Program-made: the position numbers and the translations under genes
The notes under the pieces: model-generated
Seen by the model: only the letters and a program-made list of their open reading frames with translations
Databases searched by the model: none
Told to the model about the DNA's origin: nothing
In this document: piece after piece, positions 1-9,026 of the stretch
Position numbering within the stretch: the stretch's first letter is position 1
Layout of the letters: the number at the start of each line of letters is the position of its first letter
Assembly (NCBI GenBank): GCA_002316315.1
Contig: DCDG01000022.1
Coordinates: forward strand, 1-64,000
Source: Candidatus Aminicenantes bacterium UBA1061
GTDB taxonomy: Bacteria > Acidobacteriota > Aminicenantia > Aminicenantales > Saccharicenantaceae
Length of the DNA stretch: 64,000 nt
Direction of reading: 5' to 3'

Positions 1-1086
1 CTGGCCATTACCAAATTGTTTGACTCTGATCAGCACCTGGTGAGTTTCAGTAAAACCATCAGTTTCATCACCTTCGACCGGGATTCCGGCCTCTTTCAGA
101 AAACGGGCCAGGGCTTTGGCATTTTTCCTGACCTGGGTCTGATAGGCTTCCTTGAATTCATTCATTTCATAGGTGGCCAGAAGAAGTCCAAGCAAAGTTC
201 CTAGGTGATGATTCGAGGTTGAGCCGGGGAAAGCTCTGGTTTGAATATCCGTCCAGAGCTGTGGCCAGGGACTGTCCTGAGCGATATTGCCGGCAATAAG
301 TCCCCGCTGGCTGCCAAAAAAGGTTTTATGAGTGCTGCCCGTGACAATATCGGCACCTTCTTCAAAAGGAGCCTGAAAAGCTCCATAAAGGCCGAGCACA
401 TGGGCCATGTCATACATGAGAAGCGGACGATCCGGCCAGTCCTTGACCAGCTCATAAACAAACCTGACCGGCTCGGGATAAATGAACATGCTCTTGCCAA
501 AAACGACCAGTTCGGGCCGGTAGTCCTGAAGAACAGCAGCCAGCCGATCCAGATCAGCCTTATAGGGATTATCCTCCCGGACAGGGATATTGACGACGTT
601 CTCTTTGCCTGTGGCGGGATCTTCTTCTACCAGGTTGAATAAGGCACCCATCGGTTGAGAACTCAAGTGTCCACCCTTGTTAAGGTCATTGTTCATGACG
701 AGACGAAGCCGCCGGAATGGTTCTCCCTTCTGTCTTTTTCGGTTGACAAACTTAACCAGTCCCTTAAAAACAACCTCATTGGCCATCTGACCGGAAATCG
801 GACGGGGTTCGACATCACGGCAGCCGAAATAGGCTTTCAGCTCTTTTCTGGCCTCCAGTTCAACCTCACGGATAAAATCAGTTCCCTGATAAAAATAGAC
901 TTCCTGACCCTTCATTGTCCGGTGTTCGGCATAGCGTCCGCAGGGATCGGCAATCTCAGCCAGTTTGACCAGAAGAGAAGGCGTGTTTTCGGAAGGGATC
1001 AGGTTAAAGCATTCCTGCTGGCGCCAGCGATTGTTCTTTTCAATTTGCTCTGACCAGAAAGTCAATTTTTCCTTAAGTAGGGTCAT
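1..1086 (-). CDS. glyA: Serine hydroxymethyltransferase, 3' end cut off by window edge
   Basis: PLP enzyme interconverting serine and glycine while charging tetrahydrofolate with a one-carbon unit. 362 codons are visible and no stop is reached, so the C-terminal part lies outside the window. Seen: the family signature NLIPSEN near residues 28-34, GGHLS at about 138-142, an Asp-Met-Ala-His segment near 226, and the PLP lysine in STHKTFFGSQRG (Lys254). The ATG at 1086 follows AAGGAG with 7-nt spacing. Residues around the PLP lysine differ somewhat from textbook GlyA (FFGSQRG instead of LRGPRGG), so this is a divergent branch. It lies 79 bp downstream of rpiB, a common pairing. Confidence 0.88.
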   Translation of the reverse strand, partial: MTLLKEKLTFWSEQIEKNNRWRQQECFNLIPSENTPSLLVKLAEIADPCGRYAEHRTMKGQEVYFYQGTDFIREVELEARKELKAYFGCRDVEPRPISGQMANEVVFKGLVKFVNRKRQKGEPFRRLRLVMNNDLNKGGHLSSQPMGALFNLVEEDPATGKENVVNIPVREDNPYKADLDRLAAVLQDYRPELVVFGKSMFIYPEPVRFVYELVKDWPDRPLLMYDMAHVLGLYGAFQAPFEEGADIVTGSTHKTFFGSQRGLIAGNIAQDSPWPQLWTDIQTRAFPGSTSNHHLGTLLGLLLATYEMNEFKEAYQTQVRKNAKALARFLKEAGIPVEGDETDGFTETHQVLIRVKQFGNGQ

Positions 1087-1165
1087 CAAGCTTCTCCTTG
1101 TTTGATTTTATTTGGGCCGGCTTCAGGCCGTTAACCAGCCAGCTCGACTTCTTCTCACAGCTCAG

Positions 1166-1621
1166 CTAAGTCTTCTTGAAGTTTTCTTTTTCCAGCTCTT
1201 TTATTTTATTAATCCGGCGCTCATGCCGGCCGCTTTCAAATTCATTTTCCAGCCAGATTTTGACTATGGCCAGAGCCAGCTCCTCACTCAACACCCGGCC
1301 GCCAAGGCAAAGGCAGTTGGAATTATTGTGGGTGCGGCTGGCCTTAGCCGTAAATTCATTCCAGCAAGGAGTGGCAATTATGCCGGGAAATTTATTGGCG
1401 GCAATGGCCATGCCCAGCCCTGTTCCACAAAAAAGTATAGCCCGATCAAATTCACCGCTGACCACTTGCCTGATAGCCTTCGCCCCGTAATCAACATAGT
1501 CAACGCTTTCTCCCGCCCCGCAGCCAAAATCAAAGAAATCAATTCCTTCCTGACTGAGATAACGGGCAATAACCATTTTTAAATCATAACCGGCGTGGTC
1601 AGAAGCCAGGGCTATTTTCAT
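1166..1621 (-). CDS. rpiB: Ribose-5-phosphate isomerase B
   Basis: Interconverts ribose 5-phosphate and ribulose 5-phosphate in the non-oxidative pentose phosphate pathway. The 151-residue product has the LacAB/RpiB hallmarks: SDHAG at residues 7-11, the catalytic-type Cys65 in CGTGLGMAIAANK, and the HNNSNCLCLGGR stretch further on. The length is normal for the family. The ATG at 1621 is preferred because AGGAG sits 6 nt upstream; an in-frame ATG two codons earlier would overlap that site. It is co-directional with glyA downstream and with the protease gene upstream (51-bp gap), so the three may form one transcript. Confidence 0.93.
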   Translation of the reverse strand: MKIALASDHAGYDLKMVIARYLSQEGIDFFDFGCGAGESVDYVDYGAKAIRQVVSGEFDRAILFCGTGLGMAIAANKFPGIIATPCWNEFTAKASRTHNNSNCLCLGGRVLSEELALAIVKIWLENEFESGRHERRINKIKELEKENFKKT

Positions 1622-1672
1622 TGCCATCTCCTCTCCGTCTGCCAGATAATCAGGTCAAACGGTCCGGTTCCC

Positions 1673-3259
1673 TCACTTTAAAAAGGCGGCCGCTTCCGGC
1701 ATAACCTCAATGGCTTTAAGCACCACCGGGTCAACCTGGCGTGAAACTTTCACACCTTCTTCCGGGCTAACCACCGACGAAAAGATTTCCCGTTTGATTT
1801 CACCCTTGATTTCATCCAGGGCATCGTTAAATTTATCGGGATCATAAGTAATTTTAGCCTGGTCAAGATAAGCTTTGAAGTCTTCAATAACTTCTGGAGT
1901 CACTTCAAATCCGGCCTCAAAGACCTTCATCCCGGCAGGCGGTGCATCACCAGCTTTTAGCTCCTGCGGGAAAACATATTTTTTAGACAGCGGCGTCTGA
2001 TGCTGGCCGAAGCGGCGGCCATAGCCAAAGTAGGCGCCTTTAAACATAAGTTCAACGGTGAATATCTTATAGGTGGACTTGACCTCATAATCAGGACTGA
2101 TGCCGCCTTCACCCAGAACCTTGCGACCTTTTTTCAGAGTGTATTTTACATCCCGCTGGCTGTCCGGAGCTTTTTTGGCCAGATAATAATCTTCCAGATG
2201 AGAAAAATCACGCTGAATCAAACGGCCGCTCGGCGTGAGATAGCGGGCAGTGGTCAGGGCTAAAGCCATGTCGGCCGAGAGCGGAAAAACGGTCTGAACC
2301 AGGCCCTTCCCCCAGGAATCTTCACCGACAACGAGCCCGCGGTCATGGTCCATGATCGCTCCGGCTACGATTTCCGAGGCGCTGGCTGTGCCCTGATTGA
2401 TCAGGATAACCAGCGGCAAATTTTCATACTGGCCGTTGCGGCTGGCATAAAAATCGCGATTATAAGCCGGGTTGCGACCTCGCATCGAAACAATTAAAGC
2501 CCCTTTGGGCAGAAATTCATCGGCCATATCAACCGCCTGAAAAACAGGTCCGCCGGTGTTACCTCTGAGATCTAGAATGAGGCTGGCCATTTTGGCCTGC
2601 GAGAGCGATTTAAGCTTGGCTTCCAGCTCATCCACCGTATTGCGCCCGAACGACCGAACAAAAATATAGCCGATCTTTTTTGACTCATCAATCATAAAAG
2701 AATAAGGAACGCTGGCCAGAGGAATCTCTTCCCTGGTAATGGTCAGATCAAAAGGCTTATCAAGACCTTCCCGCTGAATTGTAATGGTTACCTTAGTGTC
2801 TTTTTCCCCGCGCAGTTTTTGCATGGCTTCAACGCTGCTCATCGGTTTGGTGCTTTCGCCATCAATGTGGGTGATGACATCTCCAGGCTGAATGCCCAGC
2901 CGCCAGGCGGGTGTACCTTCAATCGGAGCAATAACCACCAGCCTGTCTTCCTGTTTTTGAATCTGAATACCAAGACCGTAGTATTTACCGGTATAATCTT
3001 CGGCAAAACGCAAAGAAGACTCCGGATCTAAAAAATAAGAATGAGGGTCGAGGGTGTCCAGCATCCCCCGAATAGCAGCGAAGGCCAGTTTCTGTGAATC
3101 TTTATCTTCGTAATAATTTTGTTTGACCAGAGAGCTGATCAAAACAACCTTATTTAAGCCCTGTTCCCAGGGGTCGATAGCAATCGAAGCCTGGCCAACT
3201 AGAAAAAAACCCAGAAAAAACAGCACTAAAGAGGCCGTAATTTTCGATCTAGCTGTCAT
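1673..3259 (-). CDS. C-terminal processing peptidase, S41 family
   Basis: Periplasmic serine protease of the CtpA/Prc family, which trims or degrades exported proteins from their C termini. 528 residues from the ATG at 3259 (AGAG about 8 nt upstream; an in-frame TTG at 3277 is less likely). Layout: signal peptide or anchor at residues 8-26, helical N domain, PDZ domain at about 95-170, then the S41 core. The Ser/Lys dyad fits Ser293 in GTASASEIVAGA and Lys318 in SWGKGLVQ, 25 residues apart as in characterised homologues. The C-terminal 120 residues are Lys/Glu-rich and family-variable. Substrates are unknown. Confidence 0.92.
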   Translation of the reverse strand: MTARSKITASLVLFFLGFFLVGQASIAIDPWEQGLNKVVLISSLVKQNYYEDKDSQKLAFAAIRGMLDTLDPHSYFLDPESSLRFAEDYTGKYYGLGIQIQKQEDRLVVIAPIEGTPAWRLGIQPGDVITHIDGESTKPMSSVEAMQKLRGEKDTKVTITIQREGLDKPFDLTITREEIPLASVPYSFMIDESKKIGYIFVRSFGRNTVDELEAKLKSLSQAKMASLILDLRGNTGGPVFQAVDMADEFLPKGALIVSMRGRNPAYNRDFYASRNGQYENLPLVILINQGTASASEIVAGAIMDHDRGLVVGEDSWGKGLVQTVFPLSADMALALTTARYLTPSGRLIQRDFSHLEDYYLAKKAPDSQRDVKYTLKKGRKVLGEGGISPDYEVKSTYKIFTVELMFKGAYFGYGRRFGQHQTPLSKKYVFPQELKAGDAPPAGMKVFEAGFEVTPEVIEDFKAYLDQAKITYDPDKFNDALDEIKGEIKREIFSSVVSPEEGVKVSRQVDPVVLKAIEVMPEAAAFLK

Positions 3260-3334
3260 TTGTTTCTCTAAGGTCAAGCTATAATCAGGTTAAATCTTAC
3301 CAGAGGGGTTGGCCAAAGTAAAGTCGAATCTAAC

Positions 3335-3363
3335 TTGACTCATTCTGTCCTTAAGATTATACT
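3335..3363 (+). promoter_or_regulatory. Sigma70-type promoter for the tat operon
   Basis: TTGACT (3335-3340), 17-bp spacer, TATACT (3358-3363), directed toward tatA. It lies in the spacer between the divergent protease gene and tatA. Predicted start is near 3370, giving a leader of about 18 nt. Confidence 0.6.
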
Positions 3364-3387
3364 TTAGGGGAGATAAGTAAAGAAAGC

Positions 3388-3693
3388 ATGTTTGGCAGTA
3401 TCGGCTTACCTGAACTAATAGTCATCTTTATCATAGCCCTGCTCATTTTTGGGCCTAAAAAGCTGCCTGAAGTAGGGAAATCAGTAGGAAAAGCCATCAG
3501 GGAATTCAAAAAAGCTTCTGATGAGCTTCGAACCAAAGTTGAAGACGAAATCAACGCCACCGAAATCAAGACTGAAATCAAGGAAGTCCAGAAAGATTTA
3601 AACAGCGTGACCTCCGACCTCAATGAACTTCAAAACTCGATAAAAAAGGATATAAAAGGCGATGAGCCGCGGGAAGGCCAGAAAGTCTCCTGA
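3388..3693 (+). CDS. tatA: Twin-arginine translocase subunit TatA/TatB-like
   Basis: Pore-forming or adaptor subunit of the Tat pathway, which exports folded proteins. 101 residues: a short N-terminal transmembrane helix (about residues 6-21), the FGPKKLPEVGKSVGKA hinge and amphipathic helix typical of the family, then an acidic/basic coiled tail to the end. The motif after the helix (FGPKKLPE) is the classic TatA/B signature. Only one TatA/B-type gene accompanies tatC here, so it may serve both roles. Its 3' end overlaps tatC by 32 bp, implying translational coupling. A GGGGAG lies rather far (about 15 nt) upstream of the ATG. Confidence 0.93.
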   Translation: MFGSIGLPELIVIFIIALLIFGPKKLPEVGKSVGKAIREFKKASDELRTKVEDEINATEIKTEIKEVQKDLNSVTSDLNELQNSIKKDIKGDEPREGQKVS

Positions 3694-4468
3694 TGAAATG
3701 ACCTTCCTGGAGCATCTCGAAGACCTGAGGAAAAGGCTTCTGTATTCGGCCATCGCTATTCTACTGGCAGTCATTCCGGGCTGGATGTTAAGCCGGCAGC
3801 TCTATGAAATTCTGGCCAGGCCACTTACTCAATATTTACCTGAAGGAACCAAGCTGGCCTATACCACCCTGACCGCCCCCTTTATGCTCTATATGAAAAT
3901 TGCCTTTCTGGGTGCTTTCTTTTTCACTTCGCCTTTTGTCTTTTACCAGCTCTGGATGTTTGTCGCTCCCGGTCTGTATCAAAAGGAAAAGAAATATGTT
4001 ATTCCCTTTGTCTTTTTCACCACTTTTTTCTTTATTGTGGGAGCACTCTTTGGTTATTTCGTTGTCTTCCCCTGGGCCTGCCGCTTCTTTGTCAATCTCG
4101 CCACGGACTTTCAGCCGGTTATAACCGTTGACCAGTATTTCAGCTTTTCCATCAAAGTCCTGCTGGGCATTGCTTTAATTTTCGAACTGCCGACCCTGAT
4201 TTATTTTCTGGCCAAGATGGGCATAATTACCGCCAGATGGATGATCAAAAGCTTCCCCTATGCCATTTTGGCTGCTTTTATTATTTCAGCTATCATTACT
4301 CCAACTCCGGATGTCATCACCCAGAGTGTGGTGGCTGTCCCGATGATTATTCTTTATAGCTTGAGCATTCTCATTGCTCTGGTCGTCGGGCGAAACAGGG
4401 AAAAACGGAAGCAGGAAACAGCCTTAGAGACAGCCGCTGACGGGGGAGATGACGATCTGGCTGGCTGA
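3662..4468 (+). CDS. tatC: Twin-arginine translocase subunit TatC
   Basis: Integral membrane receptor for twin-arginine signal peptides. 268 residues with about six hydrophobic segments. Family signatures visible: FLEHLEDLRKRL near residues 15-26, the stretch around SPFVFYQLWMFVAPGLYQKEK, and the FELP motif near 174. The tail (residues 245-268) is charged and cytosolic. The gene overlaps tatA by 32 bp. Length and topology match the family. It would work with the upstream TatA protein in the inner membrane. Confidence 0.96.
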   Translation: MSRGKARKSPDEMTFLEHLEDLRKRLLYSAIAILLAVIPGWMLSRQLYEILARPLTQYLPEGTKLAYTTLTAPFMLYMKIAFLGAFFFTSPFVFYQLWMFVAPGLYQKEKKYVIPFVFFTTFFFIVGALFGYFVVFPWACRFFVNLATDFQPVITVDQYFSFSIKVLLGIALIFELPTLIYFLAKMGIITARWMIKSFPYAILAAFIISAIITPTPDVITQSVVAVPMIILYSLSILIALVVGRNREKRKQETALETAADGGDDDLAG

Positions 4469-4574
4469 GGGACTCTCAGCTATTGTTTTGTTTTTGCTTC
4501 GAGTTGGGATATATTTTATGGTAGTTAATTTTCTGGCGGCAGCCTTATTAAGTTTAATAGCCAGAGAGGGCTAA
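4449..4574 (+). CDS. Possible 41-residue hydrophobic peptide overlapping tatC
   Basis: A short open frame (ATG 4449, TAA 4572-4574) overlapping the last 20 bp of tatC in another frame. It encodes 41 residues, most of which (about 9-38) are hydrophobic and could span a membrane once. A G-rich stretch (GGGGGAG) directly abuts the ATG and is too close to be an ideal ribosome site. No homologue is recognised. It fills the gap before the kinase gene and may be chance; treat it as a candidate only. Confidence 0.2.
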   Translation: MTIWLAEGLSAIVLFLLRVGIYFMVVNFLAAALLSLIAREG

Positions 4575-4602
4575 GCTGATTATTCCTTAGTGGCGGTTGA
4601 CC

Positions 4603-5157
4603 ATGACCGGAAATATTAAAATTACTGATTTTCGCCTGATTGGACTGACCGGCACCAATGCTGCTGGCAAGGGAGAAGTGGCCTCATTCTACCGGAAAAA
4701 GGGTTACGACTATATCTCACTTTCCGATATCATTCGAGAAGAACTCAGGAACCGTTCTCTTCCCGCCTCAAGAGAAAATCTTATTGCAGTTGGTAATGAA
4801 CTCCGGGAAAAATCTGGCCCTGACATCCTGGCCCGGCGAGCGGCGGCCAGAATTTCAGGTAAGACAATTATTGACAGTATCCGCCATCCGGTCGAAATAG
4901 AGTATTTGCGGAGCCTGGGCAGTTTTATTTTGCTGGCAGTAGATGCTCCGGTCGAAATAAGGTTTGAGCGAGCTAAAAAGCGGGGCCGGGATGAATCGGC
5001 TTCAACTCTTGAGGAATTCATCGAGCAGGAAAACAGGGAAAAAGGAAGCGGCGGAAATAATCAACAGCTTGACCGCTGTTTGGCTCTGGCTGACCTCATG
5101 ATCATCAATGACGGCAGCCTGGAGGAACTGCATCAAAAACTGGAGAAACTGGGATGA
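4603..5157 (+). CDS. P-loop kinase, nucleoside-monophosphate or dephospho-CoA kinase-like
   Basis: 184-residue P-loop kinase. Seen: Walker A GTNAAGKGE at residues 17-25, a Walker B-like TIIDSIRHPVE segment, and a LID-like Arg-rich stretch (RFERAKKRGRDE). The layout resembles archaeal AAA-type NMP kinases and CoaE more than canonical Adk or Tmk. The next gene, overlapping by 4 bp (ATGA), is a dCMP-deaminase-like enzyme, which suggests work on pyrimidine deoxynucleotides, but that is inference. ATG 4603 is chosen; an in-frame TTG at 4597 is the alternative and neither has a strong ribosome site. Confidence 0.7.
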   Translation: MTGNIKITDFRLIGLTGTNAAGKGEVASFYRKKGYDYISLSDIIREELRNRSLPASRENLIAVGNELREKSGPDILARRAAARISGKTIIDSIRHPVEIEYLRSLGSFILLAVDAPVEIRFERAKKRGRDESASTLEEFIEQENREKGSGGNNQQLDRCLALADLMIINDGSLEELHQKLEKLG

Positions 5158-5714
5158 GTGAAATTCAAAATCAGTCTAACCGACAGGACAAAAGGATTTC
5201 AAAAGATGAATATTATCTGGGCATAGCCCGCGAGGTATCGAGGCGAAGCACCTGTTTCCGCCGGACAATTGGAGCTATTATTGTCCGCGATGATCAGATC
5301 ATTTCGACCGGCTATGTCGGGGCACCGCGGAAAACCAAAGATAGCCTTCAGCACGGTTTTTGCCTGCGCGACCGCCTGCATATCCCCCATGGCCAGAGAT
5401 ACGAGCTCTGCCGCTCGGTTCATGCTGAGCAGAATACCATTATCAATGCAGCCAGAGCCGGGGTCAGCCTGCTGGGCGGCGATATGTTCATTTTCGGCAG
5501 CGACTCAAAAACCGGCCAGCCGATTGATGCTTTCCCCTGCTTTGTCTGTAAAAAAATGATCATCAATGCCGGGCTCAACCGGGTGGTGTGCTCAACAGCT
5601 GATGGTAAGTGGACAGTATTTTCTGTTGATGACTGGGCCCGCGACTGGCGGGAAAATGATATTCTCGATGATACACACCAATATGGAAAAACCAACGAGG
5701 GACAGCATGAGTAA
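5154..5714 (+). CDS. dCMP/cytidine deaminase-like zinc enzyme (ComEB family)
   Basis: Probable deoxycytidylate deaminase (dCMP to dUMP, feeding thymidylate synthesis). 186 residues. The zinc site is readable: His90 and Glu92 in SVHAEQN, Cys129 and Cys132 in PCFVCKKMIINAG. An additional Cys-containing segment (residues 70-87) resembles the second zinc site of some dCMP deaminases. The start overlaps the stop of the kinase gene (ATGA), and its end overlaps the next gene by 8 bp, so the three are translationally coupled. The substrate is inferred from family, not proven. Confidence 0.87.
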   Translation: MSEIQNQSNRQDKRISKDEYYLGIAREVSRRSTCFRRTIGAIIVRDDQIISTGYVGAPRKTKDSLQHGFCLRDRLHIPHGQRYELCRSVHAEQNTIINAARAGVSLLGGDMFIFGSDSKTGQPIDAFPCFVCKKMIINAGLNRVVCSTADGKWTVFSVDDWARDWRENDILDDTHQYGKTNEGQHE

Positions 5715-7902
5715 AAAATCTCCTGGCCGGAAAATGTCAGAAAAGGTAGCCTGGGTGACTTTAATCACTATTATTTTACTAGGAGTTACGGCGGCTGCCG
5801 GGAGCCGACAGCAGGAAACAACGAGCAACCAGACTGGCAGCCTGCTGGAGCTACTGGGAATTGAAGTCTCACCTGAATCCCTCGATTACCTTCAGAATAA
5901 AACCCAGTTTCAGCTTCATACCCTTCTAACCGAGCAGCGTCATCCGAAGACCTGGAACCTGAGCGAAAAAATAAAGACAGACACAGCCGCCGGCCTGCAC
6001 CTGCTTTTCTCGGTGGATGAAGACATCGTGGCAAAACTCGACCAGCTGGCAGCTTCGCCCACCCTTATTGAGCAATTAGCCACAGAAATTAAAAAGACCA
6101 TTCTCAGCGGGCACAAAATATATGTTTATGGCTGCGGGGCAACCGGGCGCCTGGCCAAGCAAATGGAAAGCACTTTCTGGCGGCCCTTCTGGTCTTCATT
6201 AAAGACGGATAAAGATCTCTGGCCAAAAATAGAAAAGAACCTCGGCCCGGGAATAAGCGACAAGCTCATCGGGGAAATGACCGGCGGTGACCGGGCCCTG
6301 ATTTCTTCTCTCGAAGGGTTCGAAGATCTTCAGCTTATCGGCCGGCTGCAGTTAAAAGACCGGGGGATTGAAAAAGGAGACCTGGTCATAGCCGTCACCG
6401 AAGGCGGCGAGACCTCCTCGGTTATCGGCACCATCCTGGCTGCGCTGGATGATTGGCGCCAGACTCCATCTTATTCCCCCACTGAGAGCCGGAAAAAACT
6501 CTACTTTGTCTATAACAACCCGGATGATAAACTCCGTCCTTTTGAACGCAGTCGGGCCGTCATTGATGAGCCAGGAATTACCAAAATCAATCTAACTACC
6601 GGACCTATGGCTATCACCGGCTCGACCAGAATGCAGGCTACGACGATTGAAACCTACGCGCTGGGTGTCGCCCTGCAGGCTGCCGCCTATGATTTGCTCA
6701 GGGATTTTCTAAGTCCGAAAGAACTGCAGAGAGCTGGCTTCGGGCAGCCTTACCTTATTGCTGATAACCTCAAGGCTTTTGCCCCTATCCTGAACCGAAT
6801 AAAACGGGCTGTTCCAGCCATCGCCCCCTGGACTGAACTCGAAGCCAGGACTTACGCCGGAGGGCATTTTTCTACCTATTTCGCTCAAAAAGCTTTGATT
6901 ACTGTCTTTATTGACAGCACGGAGAGGAGTCCAACTTTCAGGCTCTACCCGCTTGATACGGTTGATTTACCTGAGCGACGCTGCTGGATTCAGGTCTGGA
7001 CGCCGGCCGGGAGCGGCAGGGAAGCCTGGCTGTCTTTTCTGGGCCGACCCTTCCGCGGTCTTAATGAGGAGTTCTATCGCCCGGCCTTTGAAAAAGAGAT
7101 AGACGATCCCTATTTAAAAAAGGCTGCTCTTGACAGCCTCAAAAAGGCCGGTCAGGCGCAGCAGGATTTGTATGATTTTTCTTTCTCGGAATTTAACATT
7201 AAAAAAAGAGGTCCGAAGTCAGGCGATTTAGGGGTCACAGTCGGACTGACACCGGAAGAAAATTATCTTCTTGATAGCAATTCACCCTTCAGCCGTTTCG
7301 GGCGTTTGTTTCTCGAAAATAAAGCCTCGCTGGTGATGGTCAATGTCACCGATCTCGAAGAGAAGAAGATAGCCCGGGCACAGAAAAACATCGAGAATTT
7401 TTATAACCTAAAGGCTTTACCGCCGGAGCAGAAACTCCATCAGGTCTGGCTATCGGTGGATATGGCCAATGATCCTTTCGAGCTGCGGCAGAATATGGCT
7501 TTAAAAATGGTACTTAATGCCCACTCGACGGCGGTCATGGCCAAACTTGGTCGGGTCATTGGCAATACCATGACCAATGTCAGTCCGAGCAATTTAAAAT
7601 TAATCGGGCGGGCCACCTATTTAATTCAGTCCCATGTCAACGATTGTCTGAAAAGGCCAGGCTGGATCAAAAAGTATGGACGCCGCGAGCCAATAAGTTA
7701 TGGCGAAGCTAATGCAGTTCTGTTCGATTCAATTGCCTATCTTAAGGACAAAGAAGATGTTGCCGGTCAGACAGCAGAAGTGGCTCTGTCAATTATTAGA
7801 ATCCTCGAATCGCTGCGCCAGAAAAGAGGGATAACTAACGATGAAGCTCTGGCTATCGTTCAGCAGCAGGGTCTGGCTAACTACCTGGCCGGGATAAATT
7901 GA
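5707..7902 (+). CDS. Membrane-anchored double-SIS protein, MurQ/GKRP-like
   Basis: 731 residues from ATG 5707 (in-frame codons further upstream belong to the deaminase overlap). Residues 14-33 form a signal anchor or signal peptide, so the rest is likely outside the cytosol. The first SIS-like domain (about 120-330) has GCGATGRLAKQ and the VTEGGETSSVIG phosphosugar loop. The second half (about 510-700) carries a MurQ-like tail, including NMALKMVLNAHSTAVMAKLGRV and a GNTMTNVSPSN segment. Two SIS units in one chain recall eukaryotic glucokinase regulatory protein. MurQ cleaves MurNAc-6-phosphate, but an exported version would lack an obvious phosphosugar pool, so its role is open. Confidence 0.72.
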   Translation: MSKKSPGRKMSEKVAWVTLITIILLGVTAAAGSRQQETTSNQTGSLLELLGIEVSPESLDYLQNKTQFQLHTLLTEQRHPKTWNLSEKIKTDTAAGLHLLFSVDEDIVAKLDQLAASPTLIEQLATEIKKTILSGHKIYVYGCGATGRLAKQMESTFWRPFWSSLKTDKDLWPKIEKNLGPGISDKLIGEMTGGDRALISSLEGFEDLQLIGRLQLKDRGIEKGDLVIAVTEGGETSSVIGTILAALDDWRQTPSYSPTESRKKLYFVYNNPDDKLRPFERSRAVIDEPGITKINLTTGPMAITGSTRMQATTIETYALGVALQAAAYDLLRDFLSPKELQRAGFGQPYLIADNLKAFAPILNRIKRAVPAIAPWTELEARTYAGGHFSTYFAQKALITVFIDSTERSPTFRLYPLDTVDLPERRCWIQVWTPAGSGREAWLSFLGRPFRGLNEEFYRPAFEKEIDDPYLKKAALDSLKKAGQAQQDLYDFSFSEFNIKKRGPKSGDLGVTVGLTPEENYLLDSNSPFSRFGRLFLENKASLVMVNVTDLEEKKIARAQKNIENFYNLKALPPEQKLHQVWLSVDMANDPFELRQNMALKMVLNAHSTAVMAKLGRVIGNTMTNVSPSNLKLIGRATYLIQSHVNDCLKRPGWIKKYGRREPISYGEANAVLFDSIAYLKDKEDVAGQTAEVALSIIRILESLRQKRGITNDEALAIVQQQGLANYLAGIN

Positions 7903-7910
7903 GGCAGGTT

Positions 7911-9014
7911 TTAAATCCGCTGGCTGTTAGATACAAAACAGGGTGGTTGCGGACGGCTTCTTCTCCGTTTTGGTGTCTTCACCTGCGGATAGACAAAAAG
8001 TTCACCGGCATAGTTTCTGAGCACAACTTTCTCCTCAGAAATTGACTGAACATATTCAGGAATAAGCGGAATCTTACCACCGCCGCCAGGGGCATCAATT
8101 ACATACTGCGGCACAGCCAGCCCGGATGTCCAGCCTCTCAGACCCTGATAAATTTCCAGCCCTTTCTCCACCGTGGTTCGAAAATGTTCGGTGCCCCGAA
8201 CATAATCTGCCTGATAGATGTAGTAAGGCCTGACCCTGACCGTCAGGAGCTTCTGCATGAGCTTCCTCATCGTCTCGACGTCATCATTGACACCCTTAAG
8301 CAGAACAGTCTGGTTGCCGAGAGGAAGACCGGCGTCAGCCAGCAGGTTGAGGGCTCTGGCTGCCTCGGCTGTAATTTCGTCCGGGTGATTGAAATGAACA
8401 TTCATATAGAGCGGGTGATATTTTTTGAGCATTGATACCAGTTCTTCGGTTATTCTCTGTGGAAGATAACAGGGCATTCTGGTCCCGATTCTGATAATTT
8501 CAACCTGGGGGATCGAGCGCAGCTGGCTCAGGATACTTTCCAGCCAGTCATCGCTCAGAATGAGCGGATCGCCGCCCGAAACGATGACATCACGGATCTC
8601 CGGGTGTTCTTTTATGTAATTTATTCCGTCTTCAATGTAACGCGGGTTAATTTTCGAAATATCGCCTACTTTCCTTTTTCTGGTGCAGAAACGGCAGTAA
8701 GAAGCACAGCTGTGAGCTACCAGAAAAAGAACCCGATCAGGATAGCGATGCACAATACTCGGCACCGGAGAATCAAGATCTTCTTCTAAGGGATCATCTT
8801 CGCCCGAGTTTTCAGCCAGCTCAGCCAGGTCAGGCACCACCTGTCGATAAATTGGATCGCCTTTCCTTTTGATCAGGCTGGCGTAATAAGGAGTAATCTG
8901 AATCTTAAAGGCCCGGGCTATTTTCCTGACCGCTTCCACCTCCAGGCCAAAACACTCAGCTATTTCTTCTGGAGTTCTCAAACTGTGCTGCAGAATTTGT
9001 TGCCAGTCGTCCAT
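7911..9014 (-). CDS. kamA: Lysine 2,3-aminomutase family radical SAM enzyme
   Basis: Radical-SAM, PLP-dependent aminomutase; the family moves the alpha-amino group of lysine to C3, giving beta-lysine. 367 residues. Cys103, Cys107 and Cys110 form the CX3CX2C cluster motif (CASYCRFC). Lys314 in DAPGGGGKIPL is the PLP lysine. Asp270 (YIYQAD) and Asp307 (VIDAPG) align with the two aspartates that bind the lysine side-chain amine in characterised lysine aminomutase, favouring lysine over glutamate. The C-terminal 20 residues are basic and unique. It is the last gene of a four-gene cassette with a GNAT and two ATP-grasp ligases; the 12-bp gap supports co-transcription. Confidence 0.88.
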   Translation of the reverse strand: MDDWQQILQHSLRTPEEIAECFGLEVEAVRKIARAFKIQITPYYASLIKRKGDPIYRQVVPDLAELAENSGEDDPLEEDLDSPVPSIVHRYPDRVLFLVAHSCASYCRFCTRKRKVGDISKINPRYIEDGINYIKEHPEIRDVIVSGGDPLILSDDWLESILSQLRSIPQVEIIRIGTRMPCYLPQRITEELVSMLKKYHPLYMNVHFNHPDEITAEAARALNLLADAGLPLGNQTVLLKGVNDDVETMRKLMQKLLTVRVRPYYIYQADYVRGTEHFRTTVEKGLEIYQGLRGWTSGLAVPQYVIDAPGGGGKIPLIPEYVQSISEEKVVLRNYAGELFVYPQVKTPKRRRSRPQPPCFVSNSQRI

Positions 9015-9026
9015 TTTCTCCTTTTT

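Noticed and set aside
241..642. 133-codon plus-strand frame opposite glyA
   Set aside because: Antisense to a clear serine hydroxymethyltransferase frame with all family motifs.
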